Of a stretch of 64,000 nt of DNA, positions 1 to 7,971 are shown one piece after another. The DNA is from Agrococcus sp. Marseille-P2731. GTDB lineage: Bacteria > Actinomycetota > Actinomycetes > Actinomycetales > Microbacteriaceae. The stretch is taken from positions 682,001 through 746,000 of the forward strand of contig NZ_FPEG01000003.1 in the NCBI RefSeq assembly GCF_900117395.1, in the 5' to 3' direction. The notes beneath the pieces are model-generated. The model was not told the DNA's origin. It ran no database searches and was given only the letters and a program-made list of their open reading frames with translations. Every line of letters begins with the position of its first letter. Within the stretch, counting starts at the first letter, position 1. A program made the position numbers and the translations under genes.

Positions 1-27
1 GGGGCACGCGGGTAGGGGCACGCGGGT
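1..27. repeat. short direct repeat at window edge
   Basis: A GGGGCACGCGGGT unit occurs twice in direct orientation with a 14-nt period, just downstream of the photolyase stop. It is probably the edge of a low-complexity intergenic region cut by the window. No function can be assigned. Confidence 0.35.
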
Positions 28-33
28 GCTCGG

Positions 34-1383
34 TCAGGGGCGGGCGGCCTCGTAGCGCGCGAGCGCCTCCTGCCGCTCGGCGGCGTGGTCGACGATCGGC
101 CCCGGGTAGCCGCCCTCGTAGCCATCGGCGGCCTTCCAGGGCTCATGGGCGGATGCGCCGGGCAGGTGCCGCAGCTCCGGCACCCATCGCCGCACGTAGG
201 CGCCGTCGGGGTCGAACTTCTTGCCCTGCAGGATCGGGTTGAAGACCCGGAAGTACGGGGAGGCATCCGTGCCCGTGCCCGCCGTCCACTGCCAGCCGTG
301 GTTGTTCGAGGCGAGATCGCCGTCGGCGAGCAGGTCGAGGAAGTGCCGGGCGCCGACGCCCCACCAGACGTGGAGATCCTTCGTCAGGAAGCTCGCGGTC
401 AGCATGCGCAGGCGGTTGTGCATCCAGCCCTCGGCCTGCAGCTGCCGCATGCCCGCGTCGACCATCGGGAAGCCGGTGCGGCCCTCCTGCCAGGCGCGGA
501 AGCGCTCGTCGGGCTCGTCGTAGGCCATCGTCACGAGCTGCTCGCTGTAGTCGTGCCACGCCGAGCGCGGCTGGTGCCACAGCACGTCGGCGTAGAACTC
601 GCGCCAGGCGAGCTCGGTGCGGTAGCGCAGCATCGAGCGCTGCCCTGCCCCGCTGCGCGAGTGCGCGACGCGGTCGAGGTCGGCGAGCAGCGTGCGCGGG
701 TGCACGGCACCGAGCTTGAGCGCGACCGACATGCGCGAGGTGTCGTCGAGGTCGGGGCGGTCGCGGTGCTCGTCGTAGTCATCGATCGGCCCGTCGAGGA
801 ACTCGGCCCAGCGCTCGAGCGCTGGCTCCTCGGCGGCCCAGTCGAGCGTCGCCGACACCTCGGGCACCGCCGGCAGCGCCTCGCTCTCGACCCCGCGCAC
901 CCACCGCGGCGAGGGCGCCTCGGCGGGCGCCCGCCAGCCGTGCTCGAGCCATGCCCGCGAGAAGGGCGTGAACACGCGGTAGTGCTCGCCATCGCCCTTC
1001 AGCACGCGCCCGGGCGAGACCGCGTAGGGGGTGCCGGTGGCCACGAGCGGCACGTCGAGCGCGCGCTCCACCGCCCGGTCGCGGCGGCGCCCGAGCGGCG
1101 TGGTCTCCCCGGAGACGTGCACGGCGCTCGCGCCCGCCTCGGTCACGAGCGCCGGGATCACCTCCTCCGGCCGACCCGAGCGCACGACGAGCGCACCATC
1201 GGTCGCCGCGTGCAGCGCGTGCAGCGCCGTGAAGAGCGCGGCCGTGCGCGCCGTGCCCGCGCGCTCGAAGGACGGGTCGAGCACGAACACCGGCAGCACC
1301 TCGCCCGCCTCGGCGGCCGCGACGAGCGCGGGGTGGTCGCGCACCCGCAGGTCGCGGCGGAACCAGACGATCTGCGCGGGCAT
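34..1383 (-). CDS. phrB: deoxyribodipyrimidine photo-lyase (class I CPD photolyase)
   Basis: A 449-residue flavoprotein of the photolyase/cryptochrome family, which repairs UV-induced cyclobutane pyrimidine dimers in DNA using blue light. The N-terminus shows the antenna-binding Rossmann domain (WFRRDLRVRDHPAL near residue 7). The C-terminal FAD domain carries WMHNRLRM, the DGDLASNNHGWQW block and TDASPYFRVFNP, all hallmarks of class I photolyases. Length is typical of the family. The ATG at 1383 has no obvious Shine-Dalgarno sequence. Monocistronic, divergent from the GntR/ABC operon. Discrimination from other members (6-4 or cryptochrome-like) rests on motif similarity only. Confidence 0.93.
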   Translation of the reverse strand: MPAQIVWFRRDLRVRDHPALVAAAEAGEVLPVFVLDPSFERAGTARTAALFTALHALHAATDGALVVRSGRPEEVIPALVTEAGASAVHVSGETTPLGRRRDRAVERALDVPLVATGTPYAVSPGRVLKGDGEHYRVFTPFSRAWLEHGWRAPAEAPSPRWVRGVESEALPAVPEVSATLDWAAEEPALERWAEFLDGPIDDYDEHRDRPDLDDTSRMSVALKLGAVHPRTLLADLDRVAHSRSGAGQRSMLRYRTELAWREFYADVLWHQPRSAWHDYSEQLVTMAYDEPDERFRAWQEGRTGFPMVDAGMRQLQAEGWMHNRLRMLTASFLTKDLHVWWGVGARHFLDLLADGDLASNNHGWQWTAGTGTDASPYFRVFNPILQGKKFDPDGAYVRRWVPELRHLPGASAHEPWKAADGYEGGYPGPIVDHAAERQEALARYEAARP

Positions 1384-1417
1384 GACGGCAGGCTACCCGC
1401 GCCGCATCGCGAATCGC

Positions 1418-1463
1418 TTGACACCGCATCGCTTGCATGGTTCATTAGTGGAGTAATGAACCA
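1418..1463 (+). promoter_or_regulatory. promoter and YtrA-type GntR operator
   Basis: A perfect inverted repeat TGGTTCATTA-N6-TAATGAACCA occupies 1438-1463. A TTGACA -35 box (1418-1423) lies upstream and a weak -10 (around TTCATT, 1441-1446) falls inside the left arm. The palindrome starts 46 nt before the GntR gene it very likely serves; the YtrA subfamily is known to autoregulate through such GTTCATTA-type palindromes. The assignment of the regulator to this site is inference. Confidence 0.8.
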
Positions 1464-1508
1464 ACGGAGCGAGATGCGCAGCTCGGTCCAGACCCCCAGG
1501 AGGCAGTC

Positions 1509-1868
1509 ATGCTCGACGAGAGCAAGCCGCTCTTCCAAGCGGTTGCCGAACAGATCGAGGACGGGATCCTCGACGGCACCTACAGGGAAGACAGCCAGGT
1601 CCCCTCGACCAACGAGCTGGCCGCCTTCCTCCGCATCAACCCCGCAACCGCCGGCAAGGGCCTCGGGCTCCTCGTCGACGCGGATGTGCTCATCAAGAGG
1701 AGAGGGATCGGCATGTTCGTCGCTCCAGGCGCCCGCGAGGCACTTCGCCAGCGCCGCAAGTTCGCATTCCAGGACCAGTACATCGCACCGCTGCTCCGCG
1801 AGGCAGCACAGCTCGGCATCACCGCCGAGGAGCTCGCGGGCATGATCACGAAGGAGGCATCGCGATGA
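1509..1868 (+). CDS. GntR family transcriptional regulator, YtrA subfamily
   Basis: A 119-residue protein: an N-terminal GntR winged helix (FQAVAEQIEDGILDGTY near residues 8-24, then the recognition region STNELAAFLRINPATAGKGL) and only a short helical tail (about 45 residues). This is the architecture of the YtrA subfamily, whose members control adjacent ABC transporter genes and lack a large ligand domain. It is the first gene of an operon with the ABC ATPase (4-nt ATGA overlap) and permease. A GGAGGCAGTC Shine-Dalgarno region precedes the ATG. A perfect palindrome at 1438-1463 is the likely operator. Confidence 0.9.
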   Translation: MLDESKPLFQAVAEQIEDGILDGTYREDSQVPSTNELAAFLRINPATAGKGLGLLVDADVLIKRRGIGMFVAPGAREALRQRRKFAFQDQYIAPLLREAAQLGITAEELAGMITKEASR

Positions 1869-2764
1869 GCGCCGTCGTCACCACCGAGCTCACGAAGCGC
1901 TATCCAGAGGTGGCAGCGCTCTCGGGCGTCTCGATCCGCCTCGAGGAGCACCGCATCCACGGCCTCCTGGGCCGCAACGGCGCGGGCAAGACCACCCTCA
2001 TGCAGCTGCTGACCGGCCAGGTCTTCGCGACCGGCGGCGAGATGCAGGTGCTGGGCGCGAGCCCGGTCGAGAACGTCGAGGTGCTCTCGCAGACGGCGTT
2101 CATCCAGGAGAGCCAGAAGTACCCCGACACCTTCCGTGCCATCGACGTGCTCCGCATCGCCGCGGGCGCCTACCCGAACTGGGACCAGGCGTACGCCGAC
2201 CGGCTCGTCGAGCAGTACCGCCTGCCGGTCAAGCGCCTGATCAAGAAGCTCTCGCGCGGCCAGCTCTCGGCCATCGGCATCGTGATCGGCCTCGCCGCCC
2301 GCGCACCGCTCACCTTCTTCGACGAGCCCTACCTGGGGCTCGACGCGGTCGCTCGCCAGATGTTCTTCGACGACCTGCTCGCCGACTACACCGCGCATCC
2401 GCGCACCATCGTGCTCTCGACCCACCACATCGACGAGGTCGCGAACCTGCTCGAGCACATCGTGATCCTCGATCAGGGCAAGGTGCTGCTCGAGGCAGAC
2501 ACCGACGACCTGCACGACGCGGCCATCACGGTGTCGGGCAGGGCGACGACGGTGGATGCGTTCCTGTCGGGCCGCGAGGTCCTGGAGCGCAAGGTGCTCG
2601 GCACGCTGGCCACCGCCACCTTCGCCCCGCGAGACGGCGACGAGCTCGCCGCCCGCGAGGCCGGCCTGGACATCAGCCAGGTCTCCCTGCAGGCGCTGTT
2701 CGTGCACCTGACCACCGCCAACGCGGCCACGGCCGCTGACCGCGCCGACCGCGCGATCGTCTGA
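1865..2764 (+). CDS. ABC transporter ATP-binding protein
   Basis: A 299-residue ABC ATPase that would power the permease encoded next to it. Walker A is GRNGAGKTT (about residue 36), the signature loop reads LSRGQ rather than LSGGQ, Walker B is LTFFDEP followed by a D-loop GLD, and the switch His lies in LSTHH. A C-terminal extension of about 80 residues follows the nucleotide-binding domain, as in many drug or bacitracin-type exporters. The start overlaps the GntR stop by ATGA, implying translational coupling. The substrate is unknown; control by a YtrA-type regulator suggests an antibiotic- or cell-wall-stress-linked exporter. Confidence 0.9.
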   Translation: MSAVVTTELTKRYPEVAALSGVSIRLEEHRIHGLLGRNGAGKTTLMQLLTGQVFATGGEMQVLGASPVENVEVLSQTAFIQESQKYPDTFRAIDVLRIAAGAYPNWDQAYADRLVEQYRLPVKRLIKKLSRGQLSAIGIVIGLAARAPLTFFDEPYLGLDAVARQMFFDDLLADYTAHPRTIVLSTHHIDEVANLLEHIVILDQGKVLLEADTDDLHDAAITVSGRATTVDAFLSGREVLERKVLGTLATATFAPRDGDELAAREAGLDISQVSLQALFVHLTTANAATAADRADRAIV

Positions 2765-2775
2765 GAGGAGTCGTC

Positions 2776-3495
2776 ATGCGCATCCGCAACGTCGTCCAGC
2801 TCCACACCGTCAACAAGATGCAGGCCTTCGGCTGGCCGCTGCTCATCATGTGCTTCTCGCTCGCCATCGTGCTCGCCATCGGCGCGCTCGTCGGCAACCT
2901 CGGCGGCCCCGAGGCACGCGAGGGCATGAACACGGGCATGCAGTACAACGGCGCGATCTTCGCCCTGCTCGGCCCGCTCATCGGCTTCGGATTCACCGCG
3001 ATGGGGCAGTACTTCCCGCTCGCGCTGGGCCTCGGCCTCAGCCGCCGCGAGTTCGCGGCCGGCACCACGCTCGTCTTCCTCGGCAACGCCGTGTTCTACG
3101 CGGCCATCATCACGATCGGCAAGGTGATCGAGGTCGCCACCGGCGGCTTCGGGCTCTCGATCCGCTTCTTCGACGTCGTCTACACGGGGCTCGGCGAGTG
3201 GTGGCAGACGCTGCTGCAGACCTTCCTGCTCATCATCATGGTGATGCTGGTCGGCGCCGCGATCACCACCGCGTTCCACCGCTGGGGCCAGCCGTTCCTC
3301 TGGGTCTTCTGGAGCAGCCTCGCGGTCGTCGCCGTTGCCATCGGCGCCGGCTTCATGCTCTCGGAGGGCTTCCGCAGCACCGGCCTCGAGATCCTCGCGA
3401 TGGGCTGGCTGCCCTGGATGGGCGTGACAGCGGCCCTCGCCCTGATCGGCGCCGCGGTGTGGCTCACGCTGGTGCGGCGGGCGCAGGCTCGCTGA
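2776..3495 (+). CDS. ABC transporter permease (integral membrane)
   Basis: A 239-residue membrane protein with about six hydrophobic segments (first near residues 17-39, last near 205-232), 11 nt downstream of the ATPase gene. It has no recognisable permease motif beyond its topology, but position and size match the membrane half of YtrA-controlled ABC-2-like exporters. A GAGAGGAGTC ribosome binding site precedes the ATG. The operon ends at the hairpin at 3515-3548. The transported compound cannot be told from sequence. Confidence 0.82.
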   Translation: MRIRNVVQLHTVNKMQAFGWPLLIMCFSLAIVLAIGALVGNLGGPEAREGMNTGMQYNGAIFALLGPLIGFGFTAMGQYFPLALGLGLSRREFAAGTTLVFLGNAVFYAAIITIGKVIEVATGGFGLSIRFFDVVYTGLGEWWQTLLQTFLLIIMVMLVGAAITTAFHRWGQPFLWVFWSSLAVVAVAIGAGFMLSEGFRSTGLEILAMGWLPWMGVTAALALIGAAVWLTLVRRAQAR

Positions 3496-3514
3496 CATCG
3501 CCCGCCCGCAGCAC

Positions 3515-3548
3515 GAGAGCCCGTCCCGCAGACGCGGGGCGGGCTCTC
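3515..3548. terminator. bidirectional terminator hairpin
   Basis: A 15-bp stem with one mismatch (GAGAGCCCGTCCCGC and GCGGGGCGGGCTCTC) and an AGAC loop lies between the convergent ABC permease and His-rich genes. There is no T-tract, as is usual in high-GC actinobacteria. It can serve both genes. Confidence 0.75.
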
Positions 3549-3578
3549 TGCTCTCGTCGGTCGGTCGGATGCGTCGGC

Positions 3579-3989
3579 TCAGCCGAGCGGGTCTGCCTGA
3601 TCCGGGTGCTCGTCGCCGTCCGCGTCGTGCTGGCCCACGTCGATCGTGGCGGCGCCGGTGCCGTGCTCGGGCGACTCCGCCTGCTGCACGGGCGAGCCCT
3701 CGTGCGGCCCCCCGCCCCTCGCGCCCGAGGCGCCGAGGCCGTGGATGGGCGATTCTGCCTCCTGCACCGGCGAGCCCTCGCCGTCGATCGAGGCACCTAG
3801 GCCGTGCACGGGCGAGGCCGCGCCCTCGACGGGCGAGCCCCGACCCGCATCCGAGGGGCCGGTGCCGTCCGCCGGCGACGCAGCGCCGTCGTGGTCGTGG
3901 TCGTGGTCGTGCGCGTGGTCGTGCGTGTGGTCGTGCGCGTGATCGTGGTCGGTCGTCCCGTCGTGCTGCGAGTTCTCGTGGTGATCCAT
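3579..3989 (-). CDS. small His-rich repeat protein, unknown function
   Basis: A 136-residue protein I do not recognise. The first 34 residues are dominated by alternating His-Asp pairs (HDHAHDHTHDH), a likely divalent-metal-binding stretch. It is followed by three imperfect copies of a 16-residue repeat, GSPVxxAxSPxHGxGA, at about residues 51-66, 72-87 and 98-113, then an acidic tail. There is no signal peptide or membrane segment. The ATG at 3989 has a good GGAG 6 nt upstream and the gene ends just before a terminator, which supports its reality although the + strand is also open here. Divergent from threonine aldolase (193-bp gap). Metal storage or buffering is only a guess. Confidence 0.62.
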   Translation of the reverse strand: MDHHENSQHDGTTDHDHAHDHTHDHAHDHDHDHDGAASPADGTGPSDAGRGSPVEGAASPVHGLGASIDGEGSPVQEAESPIHGLGASGARGGGPHEGSPVQQAESPEHGTGAATIDVGQHDADGDEHPDQADPLG

Positions 3990-4181
3990 CTGCTGCTCCG
4001 TTCCGCTGGAAGCTGCGCCGGCTGGCGCCGCGGTCTCGACACGGGTTGCCCCGCACGTCGTCGTGCTGGTGGTGCTGCCGCCATTGTGCACCGCCCGCCT
4101 GAAGACCCGTACCCCGAGATCTGCGCCCCGCATCCGCCCGCCGCTCGCCGCCGCGCCCGCCACGTCTGCGAGGATCGTCAC

Positions 4182-5231
4182 GTGCAGACGCTCCACGACT
4201 CCGACCGCCGCGGCTTCGCCTCCGACAACTACTCCGGGGTGCACCCCGAGGTGCTCGACGCCATCGTCGCCGCCAACGGCGGCCACCAGACCGCCTACGG
4301 TGCCGACGACTACACCGCCCACCTGCAGCGGGTCGTGCGCGGCCACTTCGGCGAGCAGGCCGCGGTGTTCCCGGTCTTCAACGGCACCGGCGCCAACGTC
4401 GTCGCGCTGCAGTCGCTGCTGCCCCGCTGGGGCGCGGTGATCGCCGCGAAGAGCGCGCACATCAACGTGGACGAGGGCGGTGCCCCCGAACGCGTCGGCG
4501 GCATGAAGCTGCTCACTGTCGACACCCCCGACGGCAAGCTGACGCCCGAGCTCGTCGAGCAGGAGGCGTGGGGCTGGGGCGACGAGCACCGAGCGCAGCC
4601 GCTCGCGGTCTCCATCACCCAATCCACCGAGCTCGGCACGCTCTACACCGCTGACGAGATCCGCGCGCTGGCCGACCACGCCCACGAGCGCGGCATGCTG
4701 CTGCACCTCGACGGCGCGCGGCTGTCGAACGCGGCGGTCGCGCTCGGGCAGCCCTTCCGGGCGTTCACGACGGATGCGGGGGTCGACATCCTCTCGCTCG
4801 GCGGCACGAAGAACGGCGCGATGGGCGCCGAGGCCGTCGTCGTGCTCTCGGCCAGGGCGGGCGAGGGCTTCGTCTATCTGCGCAAGCTCAACATGCAGCT
4901 CGCATCGAAGATGCGCTTCATCTCCGCGCAGCTGATCGCGCTCTTCGAGGGCGACCTGTGGGAGCGCAACGCTGCGCACGCGAACGCCATGGCGGCGCGC
5001 CTGCGCGCCGCCGTCGAGCAGCTGCCGGGGGTCGAGTTCGCCTACCCGACGCAGTCGAACGGCGTCTTCGCGCGCTTGCCGGAAGGTGTCGCAGACGCGG
5101 TGCGCGACGCGTTCTTCTTCTACGACTGGAACGCATCCGCCCGTGAGGTGCGATGGATGTGCACGTGGGACACGACCGAGGCAGACGTGGATGCGTTCGC
5201 GGCGGCCGTGCGGCAGGCCGTCGGCGCGTAG
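4182..5231 (+). CDS. ltaE: low-specificity L-threonine aldolase (PLP-dependent beta-eliminating lyase family)
   Basis: A 349-residue fold-type I PLP enzyme that cleaves L-threonine or allo-threonine to glycine and acetaldehyde. Visible are the N-terminal SDNYSGVHPEVLDAI block, the cofactor-contacting HLDGARLSNA (Asp178, Arg180) and the Schiff-base lysine in SLGGTKNGAMG (Lys210). The GTG start at 4182 is chosen because it has GAGG 8 nt upstream and gives the family's usual length; the reading frame is open for 126 codons further upstream but that stretch is antisense to the His-rich gene. Ends at a strong palindromic terminator. Confidence 0.9.
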   Translation: MQTLHDSDRRGFASDNYSGVHPEVLDAIVAANGGHQTAYGADDYTAHLQRVVRGHFGEQAAVFPVFNGTGANVVALQSLLPRWGAVIAAKSAHINVDEGGAPERVGGMKLLTVDTPDGKLTPELVEQEAWGWGDEHRAQPLAVSITQSTELGTLYTADEIRALADHAHERGMLLHLDGARLSNAAVALGQPFRAFTTDAGVDILSLGGTKNGAMGAEAVVVLSARAGEGFVYLRKLNMQLASKMRFISAQLIALFEGDLWERNAAHANAMAARLRAAVEQLPGVEFAYPTQSNGVFARLPEGVADAVRDAFFFYDWNASAREVRWMCTWDTTEADVDAFAAAVRQAVGA

Positions 5232-5245
5232 GCGGCGCGCACGAA

Positions 5246-5277
5246 GCAGGGGCCCCGGCGATCGCCGGGGCCCCTGC
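5246..5277. terminator. terminator hairpin between convergent genes
   Basis: A 32-nt perfect palindrome whose half is GCAGGGGCCCCGGCGA, placed between the threonine aldolase stop and the DUF3618 gene stop. It is very stable and can act in both directions. Confidence 0.85.
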
Positions 5278-5293
5278 TCGCTGACGGATCAGA

Positions 5294-5902
5294 TCAGTGC
5301 TTGGCCTGGTCCTGCACGCGCTGCTGCGCGTCCTGCGCATCCGACCTCACGTCGTCTGCGGCGCCCTGCGCCTCGCCCTTGATGTTCTGGCCGGCGGCGG
5401 TCGCCGTCTCCTTGAGCGACTGCGCGGCGTCCTGCGCGGGCTCCTTGAGGTGCTCGCCGGCCTCCTTGGCCACGTCCTTCGCCTCGTCGACGAGGGGCTG
5501 CGCGCTCTCCTTCACCTTGGCAGCGGCCTGCTTCTCCTGGTCGCTCGCGGGGATCAGCGAGGCGATGAGCGCGCCGACGCCGAAGGCGATCAGGCCCACC
5601 GCGAGCGGGTTGCCCTTCGCCTTGCGCGCGACGCTGTCGGTCGCGTGGTGCACGCTGTCGCCGACCTGGCCGACCGCCCCCTGCACGTTGTCGCCGACGC
5701 GGCCGATCGCTCCGGAGCCGTGGTTGTCGTCGCTGCCGAACAGCTTGTCCTTGACGTCGCCCAGCGCAGCCTTCGCGCGGGTCGTCTGGCGGTCGACCAT
5801 GCTGCTGGGCGAGACCTTCTCGGCGAGCGCGTCGACGTCACCGCTCACCTCGGCTCGCGTGCGGTCGATGCGCGCGCGGATCTCCTCGGGTGTCTCGTTC
5901 AT
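5294..5902 (-). CDS. DUF3618 domain-containing protein
   Basis: A 202-residue protein with an N-terminal DUF3618 signature (ETPEEIRARIDRTRAEVSGDV), one predicted membrane helix (about residues 100-118, NPLAVGLIAFGVGALIASL) and a C-terminal half of alternating Lys/Glu/Ala (EAKDVAKEAGEHLKEPAQD) resembling LEA or YqjD/ElaB-like helical repeats. DUF3618 proteins are actinobacterial, membrane-associated and functionally uncharacterised. It is the last gene of a three-gene operon with the holin-X-like and LEA-like genes; its start overlaps the preceding stop. A GGAGGAGAAC ribosome binding site is present. A role in envelope or osmotic stress is inferred from composition only. Confidence 0.85.
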   Translation of the reverse strand: MNETPEEIRARIDRTRAEVSGDVDALAEKVSPSSMVDRQTTRAKAALGDVKDKLFGSDDNHGSGAIGRVGDNVQGAVGQVGDSVHHATDSVARKAKGNPLAVGLIAFGVGALIASLIPASDQEKQAAAKVKESAQPLVDEAKDVAKEAGEHLKEPAQDAAQSLKETATAAGQNIKGEAQGAADDVRSDAQDAQQRVQDQAKH

Positions 5903-6375
5903 CGGTTCTCCTCCTTGGTGTGCAGTGCGTCAGGGATGTGCTTGACGGAGTCGACCGTCTTGGGCATCGGCTCGACCTTCGCGAGGGCCTTGCGACCCTG
6001 CAGGTAGAGGACGAGGGCGACGACGGCCCAGAGGACCGCGACCACGACGAAGCCCCAGGCGGTGTGGTCGAAGAGGTCGCCGAGGGCGAACGCGAGCGCG
6101 AACGACAGCAGCACGACGAAGAGGTGGCCTGCGTAGCCGGCGCCGCCGAGCATGCCGGCGCTCTTGCCCGCGCGCTTCGCCTGCTCCGTCGCCTCCGCCT
6201 TCGCGAGGGCGATCTCGTCGCGCATGAGCGTCGAGACGTCCTGCATCAGCTCGCCGACGATGTCGCCCACCGACTGCCCGGCCGCGCGGCGCTCCGCGTC
6301 GTTCGTGGCTGCGGCGACGGCCGGATCCACATGGGGCGCGTTGCTCCCGTAGGTGGGGATCTCGGAGCCGCTCAC
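5899..6375 (-). CDS. phage-holin-like membrane protein (actinobacterial holin-X family)
   Basis: A 158-residue protein with an amphipathic helix (QSVGDIVGELMQDVSTLMRDEIALAKAEATEQAKRA region) followed by two membrane segments (about residues 81-102 and 108-128) and a basic tail: the pattern of the putative actinobacterial holin-X superfamily (PF07332), now seen mostly as a chromosomal envelope protein. The GTG start at 6375 is chosen because it overlaps the upstream stop as GTGA; longer in-frame starts would read into the upstream gene. Middle gene of the operon. No lysin is nearby, so a phage role is unlikely. Confidence 0.82.
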   Translation of the reverse strand: MSGSEIPTYGSNAPHVDPAVAAATNDAERRAAGQSVGDIVGELMQDVSTLMRDEIALAKAEATEQAKRAGKSAGMLGGAGYAGHLFVVLLSFALAFALGDLFDHTAWGFVVVAVLWAVVALVLYLQGRKALAKVEPMPKTVDSVKHIPDALHTKEENR

Positions 6376-7307
6376 AGTCCGCGCTCCTCCGGGCGGGTAC
6401 CGGTCGAGGGGCCGCCGGGCATGTCGCCGGGCACGGTGTCGCCCGTCCACGGCTCGTTGTCGCCTGCGGTCGGGACGCCCGAGCCGGCCGCGTAGCCGGT
6501 GCCGGGCACATCCGTCACGACGCCAGGCCCTGCGCCCGCACCGCCGACGGTGCCTGCAGAGCCGGTCGAGTAGCCGCCGGTGCCGGGGGTGCTGCTCGAG
6601 TAGCCATCCGTCGAGGAGCCGCCGGCCGCGTGGGCTCCGCCGCTGCTCGGGTAGCCGCTGCCACCGGTCGTGCTCGAGCTGCCGTGCTCATCCTTCGCGT
6701 CGGCGATGAGGCCGCGCGTCAGTCGGCCCACCAGCAGGCCTGCGACGCCGGCGATGGCGATGAAGGTGCCGGGGCGACGGCGGGCGAACGACTTGAGCTC
6801 GTCGAGCAGGTCTGCCGGCTCGCGGTCGTTCAGCCAGCCCGCTGCTGCCTCGACGCGGTCGCCGACCTGTGTGACGATCTGCTGCGCGATGCCGTCGCTG
6901 GCGCCCTCGCCCGAGGCCATCGAGCGGAGGTCGTCGCTCACGGTGCGCATGCCCTCGGCAGCGCGACGCTGCTGCGTCGACGCCTGCTCGCGGGCCTCCT
7001 GCATCGTGGTGTCGAGCAGCTGCTTGGCCTGGTGCTTCGCCTCTCCGGCGACGTTCTTGGCCTCGTCCTTGGCGGTGCCCGCGACGCGCTGGCCTGCGTC
7101 CTTGGCGGAGCTGCCGAGGTTCGCGGCCTCCTCCTTGGCGGTGTCCTTCACGCCCGAGGAGGAGCTGCTGCCGCTCGGACCGGTCGTGCCGGTGGAGAAG
7201 GGCTCGCCTGCGGCCGGCACGGTCGGAGCGGCGAACACCGCGTCTGCCTCCGGTGGCGTGCCGGTGGGCCGGGCGAGCGGGTCATTGGGCTGGTATGCGT
7301 CGGTCAT
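6372..7307 (-). CDS. LEA/YqjD-like helical membrane-associated protein, unknown function
   Basis: A 311-residue protein in three parts: a low-complexity N-terminus; a long Ala/Lys/Glu/Asp helical region with KDxAKxE-type 11-mer-like repeats (about 50-130) resembling LEA or YqjD proteins, ending in one membrane helix (about 181-199, GTFIAIAGVAGLLVGRL); and a Gly/Ser/Thr/Tyr-rich tail that is probably disordered. It is the first gene of the envelope operon. No catalytic motif is visible. Function in membrane stabilisation or desiccation stress is inferred from composition only. Confidence 0.7.
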   Translation of the reverse strand: MTDAYQPNDPLARPTGTPPEADAVFAAPTVPAAGEPFSTGTTGPSGSSSSSGVKDTAKEEAANLGSSAKDAGQRVAGTAKDEAKNVAGEAKHQAKQLLDTTMQEAREQASTQQRRAAEGMRTVSDDLRSMASGEGASDGIAQQIVTQVGDRVEAAAGWLNDREPADLLDELKSFARRRPGTFIAIAGVAGLLVGRLTRGLIADAKDEHGSSSTTGGSGYPSSGGAHAAGGSSTDGYSSSTPGTGGYSTGSAGTVGGAGAGPGVVTDVPGTGYAAGSGVPTAGDNEPWTGDTVPGDMPGGPSTGTRPEERGL

Positions 7308-7450
7308 GAGTCATCCAATCCTGTTGACGCGGGAGGATTCCCCCGCTGCCGCCGATGTTGTACCCCAATGCTGAGTGTGGCCTCCGAGGTCGCTTCGCGT
7401 CGGCGCCGAGCAGACCGTGCTGCGAGCGCCCACGCGGCGGCGACGAAGAG

Positions 7451-7485
7451 ACTTGCCACTCGGGCAAGTCGCTCGTAGACTTGCC
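7451..7485. promoter_or_regulatory. leaderless promoter with ACTTGCC operator half-sites
   Basis: The inverted repeat ACTTGCC-N5-GGCAAGT (7451-7469) and a third ACTTGCC (7479-7485) overlap a plausible promoter, TTGCCA (7453-7458), 17 nt, TAGACT (7476-7481). The -10 lies 7 nt before the ATG at 7489, so the mRNA is probably leaderless. Binding of the operon's own winged-helix protein is the simplest reading, not shown. Confidence 0.6.
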
Positions 7486-7488
7486 GAC

Positions 7489-7971
7489 ATGGAAAACGAT
7501 GGCGCCGCATCCGCCCTCACCCCTGATGAAGCGCGCGAGGCGCTGCGCGACCTCGACAGCGATGGCGCCGCGCTCGCCGAGCGCGTGGTCACGCCGCCCT
7601 GGTACCACCCCGTCGTGGCGCTCTTCGTCGTGATCTTCGTGGTGTCGACGGCGATCCCCGGTCCAGCCTCGCTGATCGTGCTGGCCATCGCCGTCGTGGG
7701 CCTCGTGCTGGTCACGATCGCCTACCAGCGCCGCTACGGCGTCGCGACGAGCCGGCCGGCCGGGCCACGCAGCCGACGCATCCTCAGCGCGATGATCACC
7801 GTCATGGTGGTCTGCATGCTCAGCGGACTCGCCATCAAGTTCACGGAGGTGTCGCCGTGGTGGTCGCTCATCCCGGCAGTCGTGGCCGGGGCGCTCACCG
7901 TCGTGCTCGGCCGCGCCTACGACGCGCGGCTGCGCGGCGAGCTCGGTCAGAACGGCAGTGCGCCGGCATGA
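7489..7971 (+). CDS. small membrane protein of a regulator operon, unknown function
   Basis: A 160-residue protein with an acidic cytoplasmic N-terminus (MENDGAASALTPDEAREALRD) and four predicted membrane helices in two pairs (about 42-60, 62-82, 100-118 and 122-142). I do not recognise the family; similar proteins are often cotranscribed with a one-domain winged-helix regulator, and here the next gene overlaps it by ATGA. The ATG at 7489 is preferred because a -10 hexamer lies 7 nt upstream, consistent with leaderless translation. Confidence 0.75.
   Translation: MENDGAASALTPDEAREALRDLDSDGAALAERVVTPPWYHPVVALFVVIFVVSTAIPGPASLIVLAIAVVGLVLVTIAYQRRYGVATSRPAGPRSRRILSAMITVMVVCMLSGLAIKFTEVSPWWSLIPAVVAGALTVVLGRAYDARLRGELGQNGSAPA

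Noticed and set aside
85-1845. A 586-residue open frame antisense to the photolyase and running into the GntR gene
   Set aside because: It has the Arg/Ala/His-rich composition of a high-GC shadow frame, no family motif, and overlaps two well-supported genes.
3804-4181. N-terminal extension of threonine aldolase by 126 codons
   Set aside because: The extension is antisense to the His-rich gene, low in complexity, and absent from the family; GTG at 4182 has a ribosome binding site.
5899-6375. Prophage holin
   Set aside because: The gene has the holin-X topology, but there is no lysin, tail or integrase gene nearby and it sits in a stress-type chromosomal operon.
6375-6450. Longer start for the holin-X-like gene at 6450
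   Set aside because: The extra 25 residues are Arg/Pro-rich and lie inside the upstream gene; the GTGA overlap gives a natural start.
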